DNA of 64,000 nt from Inia geoffrensis. Lineage: Eukaryota; Chordata; Mammalia; Artiodactyla; Iniidae. Where the stretch lies: assembly GCA_036417435.1 (NCBI GenBank), contig CM070902.1, forward strand, positions 134,033,886 through 134,097,885, read 5' to 3'. The notes under the pieces are model-generated. The model was not told where the DNA came from. It was given only the letters and a program-made list of their open reading frames with translations, and did no database searches. Below are positions 46,897-58,992 of the stretch, one piece after another (within the stretch, counting starts at the first letter, position 1; every line of letters starts with the position of its first letter). The translations under genes were made by a program, and so were the position numbers.

Positions 46897-47395
46897 ATTA
46901 CTGCAAAGCTACAGTTATCAAGACAGTGTGGTACTGGTGGAAGGATAGGCATATTGGATATTCACATGTAGAAGAATGAATTTGGATACCTATTTTGTAC
47001 TATACACAAAAATTAACTGAAAATGGATTGAAGATCTAAATGTAAAAGCTAAAGCTATAAAAAACAAGTTAATTAATTAAAAAGAAAACAAAACTAAAGC
47101 TATAAAACTCTTAGAAGAAAACCTAGGCATAAATCTTTGTGGCTTTGGATTAGGCAATGGATTAGGATTAGGTCTTGAGATACAACACCAAAAGCACAAG
47201 TACTAAAAGCAAATTTTTAAAGTTGGGCTTCCTCAATCCTAAAACTTCTGAGCTTCAAAAGACATCAACAAGAAGGTGAAAAGACAACTCACTGAATGGG
47301 AGAAAATGTTTGCAAATAATATATTTGATTAGGAATTTGTATCCAGAATGTATAAAGAATATTTACATCCTACAATAAAAAGACAACCCAATTTT

Positions 47396-47595
47396 TTTTT
47401 TTTTTGATACGCGGGCCTCTCACTGTTGCGGCCTCTCCCGTTGCGGAGCACAGGCTCTGGATGCACAGGCTCAGCGGCCATGTCTCACGGGCCCAGCCAC
47501 TCTGAGGCATGTGGGATCTTTGCGGATTGGGGCATGAACCCGTGTCCCCTGCATCGGCAGGCGGACTCTCAACTACTGCGCCACCAGGGAAGCCC
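47396..47595 (-). repeat. CHR-2-type SINE (short class), minus strand
   Basis: 'gatacgcgggcctctcactg' to 'ccaccagggaagccc'. Exact target-site duplication aagacaacccaatttt at 47380-47395 and 47596-47611. Confidence 0.96.
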
Positions 47596-48439
47596 AAGAC
47601 AACCCAATTTTAAAATGGGCAAAGGACTCGAATAAACATTTCTCGAACAAAGGTATACAAATGGCCAACAAGCATGTGAAAAAATGCTTAACATCATTAG
47701 TCATTAGCAAAATCGCAAACCAAAACCACAGTGGGATGCCACTTCACACCCACTCGGATGGCTATAATAAAAAATACAAAAAACAGCAAGTGTTGACAAG
47801 AAGGTAAGGAAATTGTAACCCTCATACATTGCTAGTGGGAATATGAAATGGTGCAACCACCTTGGAAAACAGTTTGGCAGTTCCTCAAAAAGTTAAAAGT
47901 AAAGTTATGGCGTGACACAGGAATTCCACTCCAGGTATTTACCCAAAAGAATTGAAAACTTATGTCCATACAAAAATTTGTATGTGAATATTCATAGAAG
48001 CATTATTTGTAATAGCCCCAAACTGGAAACAACCCAAATGTCCATCAACTGATACATAGTGGATAAACACAATGTGGTATGTCCATACAAGGAATATTAT
48101 TCAGCCCTAAAAGGAAATGAAGTACTGATATAGGCTACAACATGGATAAATCTTGAAAATATTATGCCAAGTGAAATAAATCAGACACAAAATGCCACAT
48201 ATCCTATGATTTCATTTAAATGTAGTGGCCAGAGTAGACAAATGTATAGAGCCCCAGAGTGTATTAATGGTTGTCAGGAAGTGGAGAATGACTAGGAATT
48301 ATATAGTGGGGATGGTTGCACAACTATGTGAAAATACCAAAACCCACTAAATTGTGCACTTAAAAAATAATAAAAAAAACCAAAACAATCATACCCTCAA
48401 CAACATTTTAAAACTTTGGAGGTAGCTAATAATACCTAA

Positions 48440-48660
48440 CACTTTCTAACACTATTGTTAGTGTTCAAAATCCATTGCAGATATTAACTCATTTAGTGCT
48501 CATCACAAGTCTATGACATAGTCCTATTACTATCTCCACTTTTTAGACGAGGAAACCTGAACTCAGAGAGATTAAGTAACTTGCCTAAGGTTATGCAATT
48601 AAGAAAGGGACAGAGCTAGAATTCAAACCCAAGCAGTCTGACATGGAATCCATTCAACCA
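48440..48660 (-). repeat. MIR, minus strand
   Basis: 'gacgaggaaacctgaactca', 'agtaacttgcctaaggttat' and 'gaattcaaacccaagcagtc'. Confidence 0.75.
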
Positions 48661-48664
48661 ACAC

Positions 48665-49490
48665 ATTATTTGGCTTGCCATTGTGACTATGCAACAAAGT
48701 TCCAAAGGAACTGGTAAATAGGAAATACGTTTATAAAAAATAATTCATGGTGACAACTATTGTTGTGCCTTCTAGAGGATACTGGAAATTTTAATCTTTT
48801 TAAGCAGAGGAATACAACAATTTTTTTTTATTATTAATTATCCTGGGTTAGGAAAGGCCCTTTCCTGGCACTTACATTTCAGATGTTATCAGCAGCATGC
48901 AATCTCAAAAGCTTCCATATGAATTCTCTTTGAAATGTGTGTTTTTATTAAATCTTTGAGCTCTGTTTGCAGTACTCAACAGACTTTGAAACATTCACTT
49001 TATTTTGAAGTGGCAGCTGGGAAAAAAACAGGATGGGATATTTGGCTCTGATAGTTAACAAGGGCTGAGTTTCTTTTAATGCTGCCAACTCAAGCAGACT
49101 CAGTGAGGCTTGTGCTGCAAGCTGCTAACAGTGGGATTCAGTTCATACTGGAGAGTCTGGCCAAGGTCCACTTTGTCTCTGCACAGAGGGGAGCACTTCA
49201 GAGCAAGTGACGACTTATTCCTTGCCATGCCAAGATTAATCTGCTGTATGTTCACTCATGTTCATGATCAAGGATCCCAAAAAGAAGGTTGTCTTTTGTC
49301 CCAAAGAGAGCCATTTGGTAGAAAACCTCTACATACATCCAATGTAGTCACTGATTTTCTTGAAAACAGGAAAATCTTCATGTGAAGTAGTAACTGAGAG
49401 ATATAAGACTAAGGGCAGTGACTAAGTGCTAGAGATGGTGATGGCTCTGACTGTTTCCACTCTCGCCTACCATAATTCATTGTCCACACA
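48665..49490. other. Upstream intergenic DNA, no repeat recognised
   Basis: About 0.8 kb without a recognised repeat. The 91-codon open stretch near 49110-49385 has no splice-site or homology support. Confidence 0.45.
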
Positions 49491-49494
49491 GTTG

Positions 49495-49620
49495 CCAGAA
49501 TGAGAACGAGGCTAAAAAAATTGAGATGACATTTTACTTTCCTAGTGGCTTTCCATTGCACTTAAAACCCAAAGTTCTTACGATCGCCTATAAAGCCCTA
49601 CGAAATCTAGCCCAGGCTGC
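49495..49620 (+). repeat. L2 LINE fragment
   Basis: 'ggctttccattgcacttaaa' and 'gcctataaagccctacgaaa' are L2 text. Confidence 0.75.
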
Positions 49621-49726
49621 ATATCTGAGTGTGTCTTCTACTTCTAGTTTCTTCAACAACAAATTGCAAAGAAAGAAAGAGTGGGAGGGAAAACTATAAG
49701 TTTGAAGAAACTTAAAAAACCTATAA

Positions 49727-50072
49727 CGTAGAGAATGGACTTGAGGACACGGGGAGGGGGAAGGGTAAGTTGGGATGAAGTGAGAGAGCAGCATTGACAT
49801 AGATACACTACCAAATGTAAAATAGCTAGCTAGTGGGCAAAATAGGCAGCTAGTGGGAAGCAACTGCATAGCACAGGGAGATCAGCTCGGAGCTTTGTGA
49901 GGGGTAGGATAGGGAGGGTAGGAGGGAAACGCAAGAGGCAGGGGATATGGGGATATATGTATACGTATAGCTGATTCACTTTGTTATACAGCAGAAACTA
50001 ACACAACATTGTAAAGCAATTATACTCCAATAAAGATGTTAAAAAAATAAAACAAATATACAAGATAAAAAA
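49727..50072 (+). mobile_element. Cetartiodactyl L1 3' UTR with a small internal duplication
   Basis: Same 3' UTR as at 39149, with the end 'tactccaataaagatgtt'. It carries an extra copy of a roughly 20-bp 'agctagtggg' segment at 49822-49860 and lacks the 'accacctaga' stretch present in the other copy. Flanked by aaaaaacctataa (about 49713-49725) and aaaaaacctgtaa, a diverged target-site duplication. Confidence 0.9.
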
Positions 50073-50079
50073 AAAAACC

Positions 50080-50965
50080 TGTAAGGCACATGTAGTGCGT
50101 ACATTCCAGTTGGATTCTGAATTGGACAAAACTATAAAAAATTATGAAGCAATTAGAGTGACTTGAATATGGATTGGATATTTCTATTAAGAATTTAGTT
50201 TTTCAGATGTAATAATGGTATTGTGATTATGTTTTTTTTTCTTTAAGAGCTCTTAGAGATACATACTAAAATCTAGGTGAAATGGTATCATATCTGGGAT
50301 TTTCTTCAAAATAACCTAATGAATTGAGTGTGGAAGTAAAAATAAAATAAGATTGACTATGAGGAGATAATTACTGAAGATGGATGATGAGCACATGGGA
50401 TTTTTATACTATTCTCTTTACTTTTCCTAGGGCCCTTGACTTTTCTGCTCACCTGCCATTTCTATTAGTTATCTCCAAACCTAGGACACTATCATTGTTC
50501 TCTTTATTGATTTCGAAACTGTAAAAAAATACCCTATTGGTTGGGGTTACTGTAAATTTCTATCTGATCACTTTCATGTCCTGTTAAATTACTCCCACCT
50601 TTTCCACTGTGTTTCTCTAAGATTTACTCACATTCTCAGGCCCTCAGATCCTGTGACTCTTCCACTCCAACAGAAGATGTGGTCTTCTATTTCACCTTTG
50701 AAGGCTTAGGTCATCCAGCATGAAATCTCTTTCTTCCTCTTTGCCTTCTAAAAGCCTCTCTTTAACCATATTTTCTTGAAATTTACCATGTTTAATTCTT
50801 GGATAAATTTTACTCTGGATCCTTTTTATTTAATTGGTCTTCTACTATATGTAATACTTGTCCATTTCAAACATAATTCAGATAGGATCAAAATCCATAA
50901 TTCAAGGATAAGAAGATTCTACAAAAATCTTTTTATATACTTACATATGCAAACATGTATCAAAG
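50080..50965. other. Upstream intergenic DNA, nothing recognised
   Basis: AT-rich. C/T-rich text at 50540-50720 has a faint LINE-like look but cannot be assigned. Confidence 0.4.
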
Positions 50966-50987
50966 ATCATACAACCTGTTTTTTCTT

Positions 50988-51196
50988 TTTTTTTTTTTTT
51001 TTTTTGCGGTACGCGGGCCTCTCACTGTTGTGGCCTCTCCCATTGCAGAGCACAGGCTACGGACGCGCAGGCTCAGCGGTCATGGCTCACGGGCCCAGCC
51101 GCTCTGCGGCATGTGGGATCTTCCCGGACCGGGGCATGAATCCGTGTCTCCTGCATCGGCAGGTGGACTCTCAACCACTGCACCACCAGGGAAGCC
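50988..51196 (-). repeat. CHR-2-type SINE (short class), minus strand
   Basis: 'gcggtacgcgggcctctcac' to 'caccaccagggaagccc'. Exact target-site duplication cctgttttttctt at 50975-50987 and 51197-51209. It abuts the tail of a second SINE. Confidence 0.95.
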
Positions 51197-51209
51197 CCTG
51201 TTTTTTCTT

Positions 51210-51550
51210 AATAAATTTATTTATTTTATTTTTGGCTGCATTGGGTCTTCGTTGCTGCATGTGGGCTTTCTCTAGTTGCAGCAAGTGTGGGCTACTCTTC
51301 GTTGTGGTGTGCGGGCTTCTCATTGTGGTGGCTTCTTTTGATGCGGAGCATGGGCTCTAGAGGTGGGGTCTTCAGTAGTTGTGGTGCACAGGCTCAGTAG
51401 TTGTGGCTTTGGGCTCTAGTGCACAGGCTCAGTAGTTACGGTGCATGGGCTTAGTTGCTCTGCAGCATGTGGGATCTTCCCGGACCAGGGCTCAAACCCG
51501 TGTCCCCTGCATTGGCAGGCGGATTCTTAACCACCGCGTCAGGGAAGAAT
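51210..51550 (-). repeat. CHR-type SINE (long class), minus strand
   Basis: 'aataaatttatttattttat' (tail in reverse) to the head remnant 'ccaccgcgtcagggaa'. Full length with a slightly eroded head. Older than the adjoining short copy. Confidence 0.95.
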
Positions 51551-51559
51551 CCAAAATCT

Positions 51560-53085
51560 GTTTTTATAGCAGACATGGAATTAGTCTCAGGACTATCCCG
51601 AAAGATGAAAACATTTGGGTAATTGCATCTGGAAAAACTCAATAAGAAAACAAAAATCAGTTTGCACAATGGGGAAAGATCTTTGAATTTCAGCTTTATT
51701 GTTAGTTTGTTTCCATATTAATTTAACTCTTGATTTAGAAATCATGTTTCAAAGTTGGTATTTTCAAGTCAGTATTTTAAGATTTCTGTAAGCATCTAAA
51801 ACAACAATCCTTTATCTACTGAAAAGAAAAGTAAGGCTGTAACTTGTCTTATGTTCATCTTTATATCACCAATGCTTAGCACATAACAGATGATCAAAAT
51901 GTACTAACTGAATTAATTAATATATGACCAACTCTAATATTTACCACCTTTTTCCTTTAACAAATATTTATCAACAGCCTACCGTAATGTGCTATGAAAG
52001 ATCTTATCACATGATCACCCAGGGAAAGTGTTGGAGCTGGAGGGAAATGCACATATGAAGGTCTGGTGGTATAAAGAAACTCGGTGTGTTGGGGTACAGA
52101 AAAAAGGCAAGTTTGGCTGGAATGTGGTGACAGAGTGGGAGAGAAGTAGGAGAGGGGAGTCAGGTGTATACTCAGGGGCCAAATGCTGTCAGGCTTTATA
52201 AGGACTTTGTGTTTTAAGGGCAGTGGAAAGTTATCAGGAAAGCAAAATATTATGATCTGATTTTTTTTTCTAGCCTTGCTCTCATTCTCACTAATGTGCA
52301 GACATTGGATTGTAGTGGGACAAGAGTGGAAACAGACAGAGTTCTTTCTGCCTTCAGTACTTAGGCAATGCCCTTACTCTTGTGTCCCCCAGTTCTGACT
52401 TCACGTGGTCATTTTTGTGTTCTCAAGATGAACTTGAGTCATATAGAAGAAGATTGTAACATAGGGGAGTTAAGGATGCCTAACCATATCTAACACACAA
52501 GTCGGGGGTGAAAGAAAGCCTAGAAGTGCCAAGAAGAGGTAAAATAAAAAGCAAATATTGTATCTCTTCCCATTAGTCTTTAACTGAATGGCTGAATCTC
52601 ATTTGAATCAAGTTAGTTTCTTCTATAAATCTTACAAGCAGTCCCAAATATTATAATTCTGAAGAGTTTCCTTGGCTCATTGGTGGTTGTAATAAAGTCC
52701 CACTCCCTACACTGTTCAATTCAAGCTCCCAATTGTACTTAGTATTTTAAAGAAGTGCATTTGTTTTCTTTTTTGGGTCATAACCCAGTTTGTTGAAAAG
52801 CTAGCAAGATCTTTGATAAAATGTTATAGGGGCTGTGAGAATGAATTGAAAGTCTTAAGTTAAAGCGATATACTTACAGTTTATAAGACAAGAGAAAATT
52901 AAGGTTCTAGAATTAGTGAAAAGTCAGAACATTTTAAAGAATACTACTATGAGGACTCTGTAATTTAATAATAATATTTCAATTAATTTTGATAAATATT
53001 TAAAGCATTTTGTAGGAGACAATTGTAGAATTGAATATTAGATAAACACATAAGTAGATTACTTTATAAGTTAATTTTGACAACA
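51560..53085. other. Upstream intergenic DNA, ancient-repeat traces
   Basis: At about 52050-52260, 'gggccaaatgctgtcaggct' looks like an ancient interspersed repeat. The rest is unassigned AT-rich DNA. Confidence 0.4.
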
Positions 53086-53089
53086 CAAT

Positions 53090-53680
53090 ACTTATGAAAT
53101 AATGAAAAATAAGCACATGATAAAATCATAATCAGAGAACTGCAAATACTTTGCAAGAGCATTTTGTTTAAAAACCAATCATATTGGCAAAGATTTAAAT
53201 GAAATAGTAATGCCTAGTGTTCATGAAGGTGTAGGAGAAAAGACATGTACTTTTAAATAATGCTGATAGGAGTGTAAATTGGTACAACTTTTTAGGAAGC
53301 ACTTTAGCATTCTCTATCAAATATTTAATGTGCCCATCCTTTGTGCTCCAACAATTCCACTTCTATAACTTGGTCCTATAGTAGCATTTCTGTAGGTACA
53401 TGGATACATATAAAAAGATGTTCACTGCAGCATTGTTTGTGGTAGTAAGAAAAATTGGAAACAGATTAAGTAACTTTCAAGGCAAAATTGGTTAAATGAG
53501 TAATGGTACTCAAATATAATGGAATACCATGCCATGACTAAAAACAATGAAGCAGATCCATACATAATGACACAGAATTACACCCACAATCTATTTCTGA
53601 ACTGAAAAAAATGATGTTAGAATATGATATTATGTTGTAAAAATAATAGTGAGTGTGTATTTGGATTTGCATGGAGAATG
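53090..53680 (+). mobile_element. Very old L1 3' fragment
   Basis: 'caacaattccacttctataa', 'gatgttcactgcagcattgt' and 'gtaatggtactcaaatataa' match the ORF2-end/3' UTR order of L1 with heavy divergence. Confidence 0.7.
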
Positions 53681-53689
53681 GTGCTTCTC

Positions 53690-53975
53690 AATGAAGCCTA
53701 ACCTGAGCTCCCTGTTTAAAATTGCACCCACCTATCTTGCATTCCTAACCCTCCTTGCCCTGCTTTACTTGTTTTTTTCCATAATACTTAGCACCTTCTA
53801 ATATACCATATAATTTAAATATTTATTATTTGTTGCCTTTCTCCCTCTAGAATGTAAAATCTATGAGAACAAGAATATTTGTCTATTTTGTTCATGGATT
53901 GTCCAAAAGTCTCGACAGGACATTGCCTGGCACAAAGTAGGTACTCAATAAATATTTGTTGAATAATCAATGAAA
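53690..53975 (+). repeat. L2 LINE 3' end
   Basis: 'tcaatgaagcctaacctgag', 'tagaatgtaaaatctatgag', 'acattgcctggcacaaagta' and 'actcaataaatatttgttga' are a well-kept L2 3' terminus. Confidence 0.88.
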
Positions 53976-54689
53976 GGGAGGATTCTGGGGGAGTAGGATT
54001 AAAGGGGGGGCGATGGGGACTTTTACTTTATGCTTTAGACATTATTTTATTGCTAGAATTTTTATGATTATATTTTGCCTTTGCTATTTAAAATGATATA
54101 TAACAGAATTACAAATTCTGTATTTAGTTTTGAAATGTATAGTATCACTGGTCCTTCGAGTTATAAGAACCCTGGTTTCCATGTCCTAGGAAAATGAAGA
54201 ATGTGTTCAATATGAGTCACGGCCATCACTAAGAACTGTGCCTGAGGCTAAACATGACTAACTACAAAACCCATGTTTTAATTGTGTAGAGGAAAAATTA
54301 GTTCAGTTCTAAGTGTCTTTATTCTGTATAAATGTCCATTGATTCAGATCTTTCTCCTTTGTTTGACCATTTGCTCCTTGAGTTTAAGGATGAATCTTAA
54401 TTTTAGATTCCTCTAGGCATAGCTCAAATCTCACCCCTTTCCTGAAATTTCCCTGCCTATCGTTAAGTGATCTTTCATTCTTTACATATGTACAGTGAAC
54501 AGAGAGCACAAATTTTCCTAAATAATCCAGATTTCAAATTCTTGGACCATTTTTCTTCTCATAAATTTCTCAAAATGTCCTAGAAATTCCAGAATTTCAC
54601 TATCCAGGCTACATCTCCTAAATATCTCTGTAGCTCTGAGGAGAGGCACAGCATACTTTCTACCTTTTAAAAATAGGAGACAGCATGAC

Positions 54690-54911
54690 ATCTTGGAAGG
54701 AATACGTAATCTTTGAAGTAAGACATCTGGAATCCTCAACTTGGCCTTTTACTAATGGCATCACATTGAGTAACTCTTAGTATCTGCTTTCTTTTCTATA
54801 AACCTAGGGATTGTAAAACCTATTCTGAAGCAATCTGTGAGAATTAAATGAAATTATGTACATAAACCACCTACTTCAGTGTCCAGCGCACAGAAGATGC
54901 TTAATAAATGG
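54690..54911 (+). repeat. MIR
   Basis: 'tggccttttactaatggcat', 'gtaactcttagtatctgctt' and 'gatgcttaataaatggc' run through most of the MIR consensus. A truncated SINE is inserted in its 3' end. Confidence 0.75.
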
Positions 54912-54913
54912 CA

Positions 54914-54995
54914 GTGGCCCCCGCTCGCTGCAACTAGAGAAAGCCCACGCACAGAAACGAAGACCCAACACAGCCAAAATAAATAAATAAAATTT
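54914..54995 (+). repeat. 5'-truncated CHR-type SINE (82 bp)
   Basis: Only the end of a long-class copy ('ccgctcgctgcaactagaga' to 'cagccaaaataaataaataa'). Flanked by aaatggca at 54906-54913 and 54996-55003, so it arrived truncated. Confidence 0.9.
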
Positions 54996-55119
54996 AAATG
55001 GCATCTTTTACTATTTATCAAGAAACAGTAATAGAAGTATAGCAGTTTACTCCTGCTATAAGTCACTCAGTTCTTATTTCGCTGTACTGTTACCTTTTCC
55101 TATCTATGCATTTTTCTCT

Positions 55120-55228
55120 TGAGGACCAGAATGTAAGCTGCTTGGGGAAGCTTTAATTTTTTTATGTTGTTTATTGTGCCTAGGACAGTGAGAGGCATAA
55201 TAAATGATTATGGATTGAATAAAGCAAA
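55120..55228 (+). repeat. L2 LINE 3' end fragment
   Basis: 'gaccagaatgtaagctgctt' and 'gtgcctaggacagtgagagg', ending 'attatggattgaataaa'. Confidence 0.6.
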
Positions 55229-55274
55229 ACAAGATGTTTGGCCTCTGAGTTTGGGCAGCAGGAACTAGTATTGA

Positions 55275-55459
55275 TAAAAAACAAGGTCCTACTGTATAGC
55301 ACAGGGAACTATATTCAAGATCCTATGATAAACAATAATGGAAAAGAATGTAAAAAAGGATGTATGTATATGTATAACTGAATCACTTTGCTGTATAGCA
55401 GAAATTAACACAACATTGTAAATCAACTATACCTCAATAAAATAAATTTTAAAAAAAGA
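55275..55459 (+). mobile_element. L1 3' end, 5'-truncated
   Basis: 'ctactgtatagcacagggaa' to 'caactatacctcaataaaat' plus A-rich tail. Target-site duplication aactagtattga (55263-55274) against aactaatattga (55460-55471). Confidence 0.9.
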
Positions 55460-55844
55460 ACTAATATTGAAATGCTAACTTTAACAGTTATGTTATGTGG
55501 GACATCAACAAGGGTATAATTTTTTAACTAGAGTAATTATTAAACACATATTTATTAAGTGCCCAGTATGTGCCAAGCCTTTTTCTAGATACGAGATGAG
55601 TGAAAGTTGGAAAGAAGAAAAATTTCAAATACTGGTTAACACTATGAGATAAATTGTGCCCATGTTTTCCCCATTATTTTTGTTAATATAAACGGTAGCA
55701 CTTTTATCCATTTGCTGCAGTTCTATCATGTTTGGTATTAAGACCAATTTACTTGACATTGTATGTGCTTGGCATTAAAAGCAGGATAAGAATTCTATTT
55801 TCAAAAGGGCATAGTTAACTGCTAGACTCTCTGCCAAAGCAATT

Positions 55845-56265
55845 TTCCCTCCCTTCCTTTAACCTCCGGAGGAGACAATTGGTTACATTCTAAGCAGTTG
55901 ATTGCTCGGAGAGTGGGCAGCAAGCCCTGCGTGGGCAGCCTGCTCGTTTAATTTTAAGCGAGATCTTTGTGCCTTTTATTATATTAATTAGTGCATTGGC
56001 AAGGTCGAATGGGATTTTTAAACCAGCAGGGGTTTTGCTGATCCCTTAATTTGCAGTTTGTGATGGCTCTTTTGTTTTTGTTTTGTTTAATCTTTCCACT
56101 CATTAAGCCCTTCAATCTAGCGTTAGCTGTAACTCCCTGTAATGCTAGAGCGTGGGGGAGTGATACGTAAAAAAGGATGGTGGCTGTGATGAGGGGGGCA
56201 AGATACACTTTCTCTTTGGCGCTGGTTTGAGAGTGGGCAGCTACCCTTATTTTAGGCATCTAGGA
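55845..56265. promoter_or_regulatory. Repeat-free block, possible conserved non-coding element
   Basis: A block without any repeat similarity, and with richer base composition than its surroundings. It contains 'tattaattagtgcattggca' (TAATTA homeodomain core), 'cttaatttgcagtttgtgat', 'gatctttgtg' (TCF/SOX-like) and 'tcattaagcccttcaatcta'. This texture is typical of vertebrate enhancers about 24 kb upstream of a promoter. No conservation can be measured here, so the call is inference. Confidence 0.3.
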
Positions 56266-56269
56266 ATTT

Positions 56270-57010
56270 AACTACAGGTGTGAGCTCTGAGAGAGACCAT
56301 GCCACATAGCATGTGTTTTTCAGTGATGTGTAGAAAAATTCTTCAAACTTTTATTCAAGCTTTAGGTGATGCAGGTAAAAATCACTTGATTTAGACATCC
56401 TGGGCTGGTGAAGGGACTGTGGGAAATGCATCAGGAAGGAATGTATTTGTGGATTTGTGTAATTGCATGCTAAGGGAGAGTTTCCTGCTGCCCTGCTTAT
56501 CTTCTCACCACTGTCTGAAGGCAAAGATGCTCCTGGGGTTACTTCAACTAATTCTCATCAGACCCATCTTAGTTTCTTGCTTCACTCTCAAATTCTATGT
56601 AAATCTCATTTCCTTCTCCACTCCCAGGGCAGGTTTGACCCATGGCTTTGAGGGGACAACTGCAAGGTCAGCTCCTGCACCCCTCTGTCCAACACCTATA
56701 AAATGGAGGAAATTGTTTATTACTTAAAAATTCAAACTTTAAAAAATATGAGGCTTTGGTGTGGGGCAGAAATGCCAAAGAGTTCTTGCTGAGGAAAATT
56801 TGAGAATTAAGATGTGATGAAGTAGTGAATAGATGCCTTATGGTTAATTTGGCCGTGTAATGAAACATCCCATTTTAAACCAGGTTTCTTTTATGTTTTC
56901 TTAAATGTATTTTGTTAAATTCCCAATGGAATAGGTAAAGTTCATGTAAAAAGATCATAACCAAACAAGTTCTTCTGAAATGAATGGAGTTTTTACCTTA
57001 AAAGTTACTA
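56270..57010. other. Upstream intergenic DNA, nothing recognised
   Basis: Open stretches at 56419-56727 overlap in several frames and carry no splice or homology support. Confidence 0.4.
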
Positions 57011-57015
57011 CTCTT

Positions 57016-57227
57016 GGGCTTCCCTGGTGGCACATTGGTTGAGAGTCCGCCTGCCTATGCAGGGCACACGGGTTCATGCCCCGGTCCGGGAAGATCCCAC
57101 ATGCCGTGGAGCGGCTAGGCCCGTGAGCCATGGCCGCTGAGCCTGTGCGTGCGAAGGCTGTGCTCCACAGCGGGAGAGGCCACAGCAGTGAGAGGCCTGC
57201 GTACCACACACACACACACACAAAAAA
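57016..57227 (+). repeat. CHR-2-type SINE (short class) with CA-repeat tail
   Basis: 'gggcttccctggtggcacat' to 'gaggcctgcgtacc', followed by a (CA)n run at about 57205-57221 in place of the usual A-tail; a candidate polymorphic microsatellite. Confidence 0.95.
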
Positions 57228-57370
57228 TCATTTACTGTAGAATAGCCAAGTTATAAATAAGCATGTAGAAGAGCCTCCAAGTTATAAGCTAATCTGCTTT
57301 GAAAAAACATTAGGCACCGTGTCTAAAACTAATTTAATACACAGTTTCTTTTTGTGCTCTTTTTATTTCT

Positions 57371-57666
57371 CTTCTTTAAAAATTTATTTATTTATTTATT
57401 TATTTTTGGCTGTGTTCGGTCTTTGTTGCCATGCACGGCCTTTCTTTAGTTGCAGCGAGTGGGGGCTACTTTTCATTGTGGTTCACGGGCTTCTCATTGC
57501 TTCTCTTGTTGCAGAGCACGGGCTCTAGGTGAGCAGGCTCAGTAGTTGTGGCACACAGGCTTAGTTGCTCCGCGCCATGTGGGATCTTCCCAGACCAGGC
57601 CTCGAACCTATGTCCCCTCCATTGGCAGGCAGATTCTTAATCTCTGTGCCACCAGGGAAGTTCCAT
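57371..57666 (-). repeat. CHR-type SINE (long class), minus strand
   Basis: (ATTT)n tail at 57380-57405, then 'ttggctgtgttcggtctttg' to 'ccaccagggaagttcc'. Target-site duplication ctttttatttct at 57359-57370 and 57667-57678. Confidence 0.94.
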
Positions 57667-58194
57667 CTTTTTATTTCTTTTTCAAAAGAAGTGATGCTTG
57701 AAAGGGTACATGGCATATCGTTTGAAGTGTTATATTCATTCACTAATATTGAGAACTGTGTGGTCTTGAAAACTATGACTGGGACTGTTGAACACTTTGA
57801 AGGCCATCTAGGTTATGAAAAATGTAATTGTTTTTGGAAACGTCATCAGTGTTAAGTGTTTTGTGCAAGACTTGTGTAAGGTGTTTGTAAAGTGTCTGAA
57901 TTTTTTCTTTTTTTCTGAGACATGGTCTGGAACAGGTAAGAAATATTAATGACAATTTATCTTAGAAGGGATGTTTACATTACAGTTTGATTTAACTTCC
58001 CTTTAAATTTTATTATGTAGTATTTATTCTGGTTTGGCATACATCAATGACTTGTTGACTATAAAAGGTTAGCCACATTGGGTATCTGTGTGGCTTATCA
58101 TCTTACAGAGGGAGAATTTTATCTTTGACTATCCTTTTAAGGAAATAAAGTGACGTAGAATGGCATAGAAATATGGGCAAAACAATGATCTTCA

Positions 58195-58950
58195 CAGTCA
58201 GATAAACCTAAGCCTTGAATCTAGGCTCCACAACCTACTGGCTGTGTCACTTTGAACAAGTTACTTAACCTCTCTTAACTTTAGTTTTCTAATCTATAAA
58301 ATGGGAATTCTAATAATACCTCCATCTTAGAGTTATTGTGTGGAGCATGGGAGAAACTGCACATAAAAGAGCTTAGCACATTGCCTGATACATGCTGATA
58401 CTAAAAGTGGATAACTATAATTATTTCTTCAAAGACTGTCACTTTATAAAAATAGGTAGGCCTCTGTCTTTTTAGTAAACAAAGACATATCTCTTCCTTA
58501 TATACAATGGGATCTCACTGAATGTTCATAGACCATTATACTGAATGAAAACCATAGGTTAGGAATCAGATCCAAGTTCCTATAAATGGGTAAAGAGGAT
58601 AATGCTTTACAAGTTTCAGCAGAATAGAGATCAGTGGGAGGGATCTGAAAAGAGACACAAAAACACACCAAACTAAACTGTTAGATGGAAAAAATTAACA
58701 ACAGGTCACAGCATAGTGAAAAGGGGTGCAGCCTCTGTCACCAGTCTACCAGGGTTCAAATTCCAGCTTTACTACACTAGTAACATGATAAGGGGCAAGT
58801 TACTTAACCTCTCTGTGCCTCAGTTTCTTCTAAAATGAGGTAAATAAAAATACCCAATAGAGTTGTTAAGATGATTCCCAGAGTGAATATTCATAAAGTG
58901 TTTAGGAAAGTGCTTGGCATATAGTAAAACTATGTAGATATTTGCTCAAT
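58195..58950 (+). repeat. Two MIR copies
   Basis: 58195-58420: 'caacctactggctgtgtcac' through 'aaaatgggaattctaataat'. 58720-58950: 'caagttacttaacctctctg' and 'tgcctcagtttcttctaaaa', then 'agtgcttggcatatagtaa'. No repeat is recognised between them. Confidence 0.8.
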
Positions 58951-58992
58951 AAATAAATATAAATTTTCTTATTACCTAAAAACAACTCCATA

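Larger units (their letters stand above)
45062..48392 (+). mobile_element. Old L1: ORF2 from the endonuclease/RT boundary to the 3' UTR
   Basis: The ORF2 text runs in order: 'atttatagctgcacttgcct', 'gactcaaattactaaaatca', 'tctgataccaacaaagacat', 'ctcagtagatgcagaaaaac', 'gggatataagatcaatacac', 'aacataatcccagcaaccg', 'atgggcaaaggactcgaata' and 'aattccactccaggtattta'. It then ends in 3' UTR. A longer readable piece at about 45960-46230 carries the RT C-side residues FAGYKINTQKSVVFLYTRIN. Stops and indels elsewhere disable it. SINEs sit at 46235-46447, 46777-46896 and 47396-47595. A small duplication around 'aagctataaaa' is at 47050-47110. Confidence 0.9.

Noticed and set aside
50776..51360. A 194-codon plus-strand open frame
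   Set aside because: More than half is SINE antisense text, and the start has no homology or splice support.
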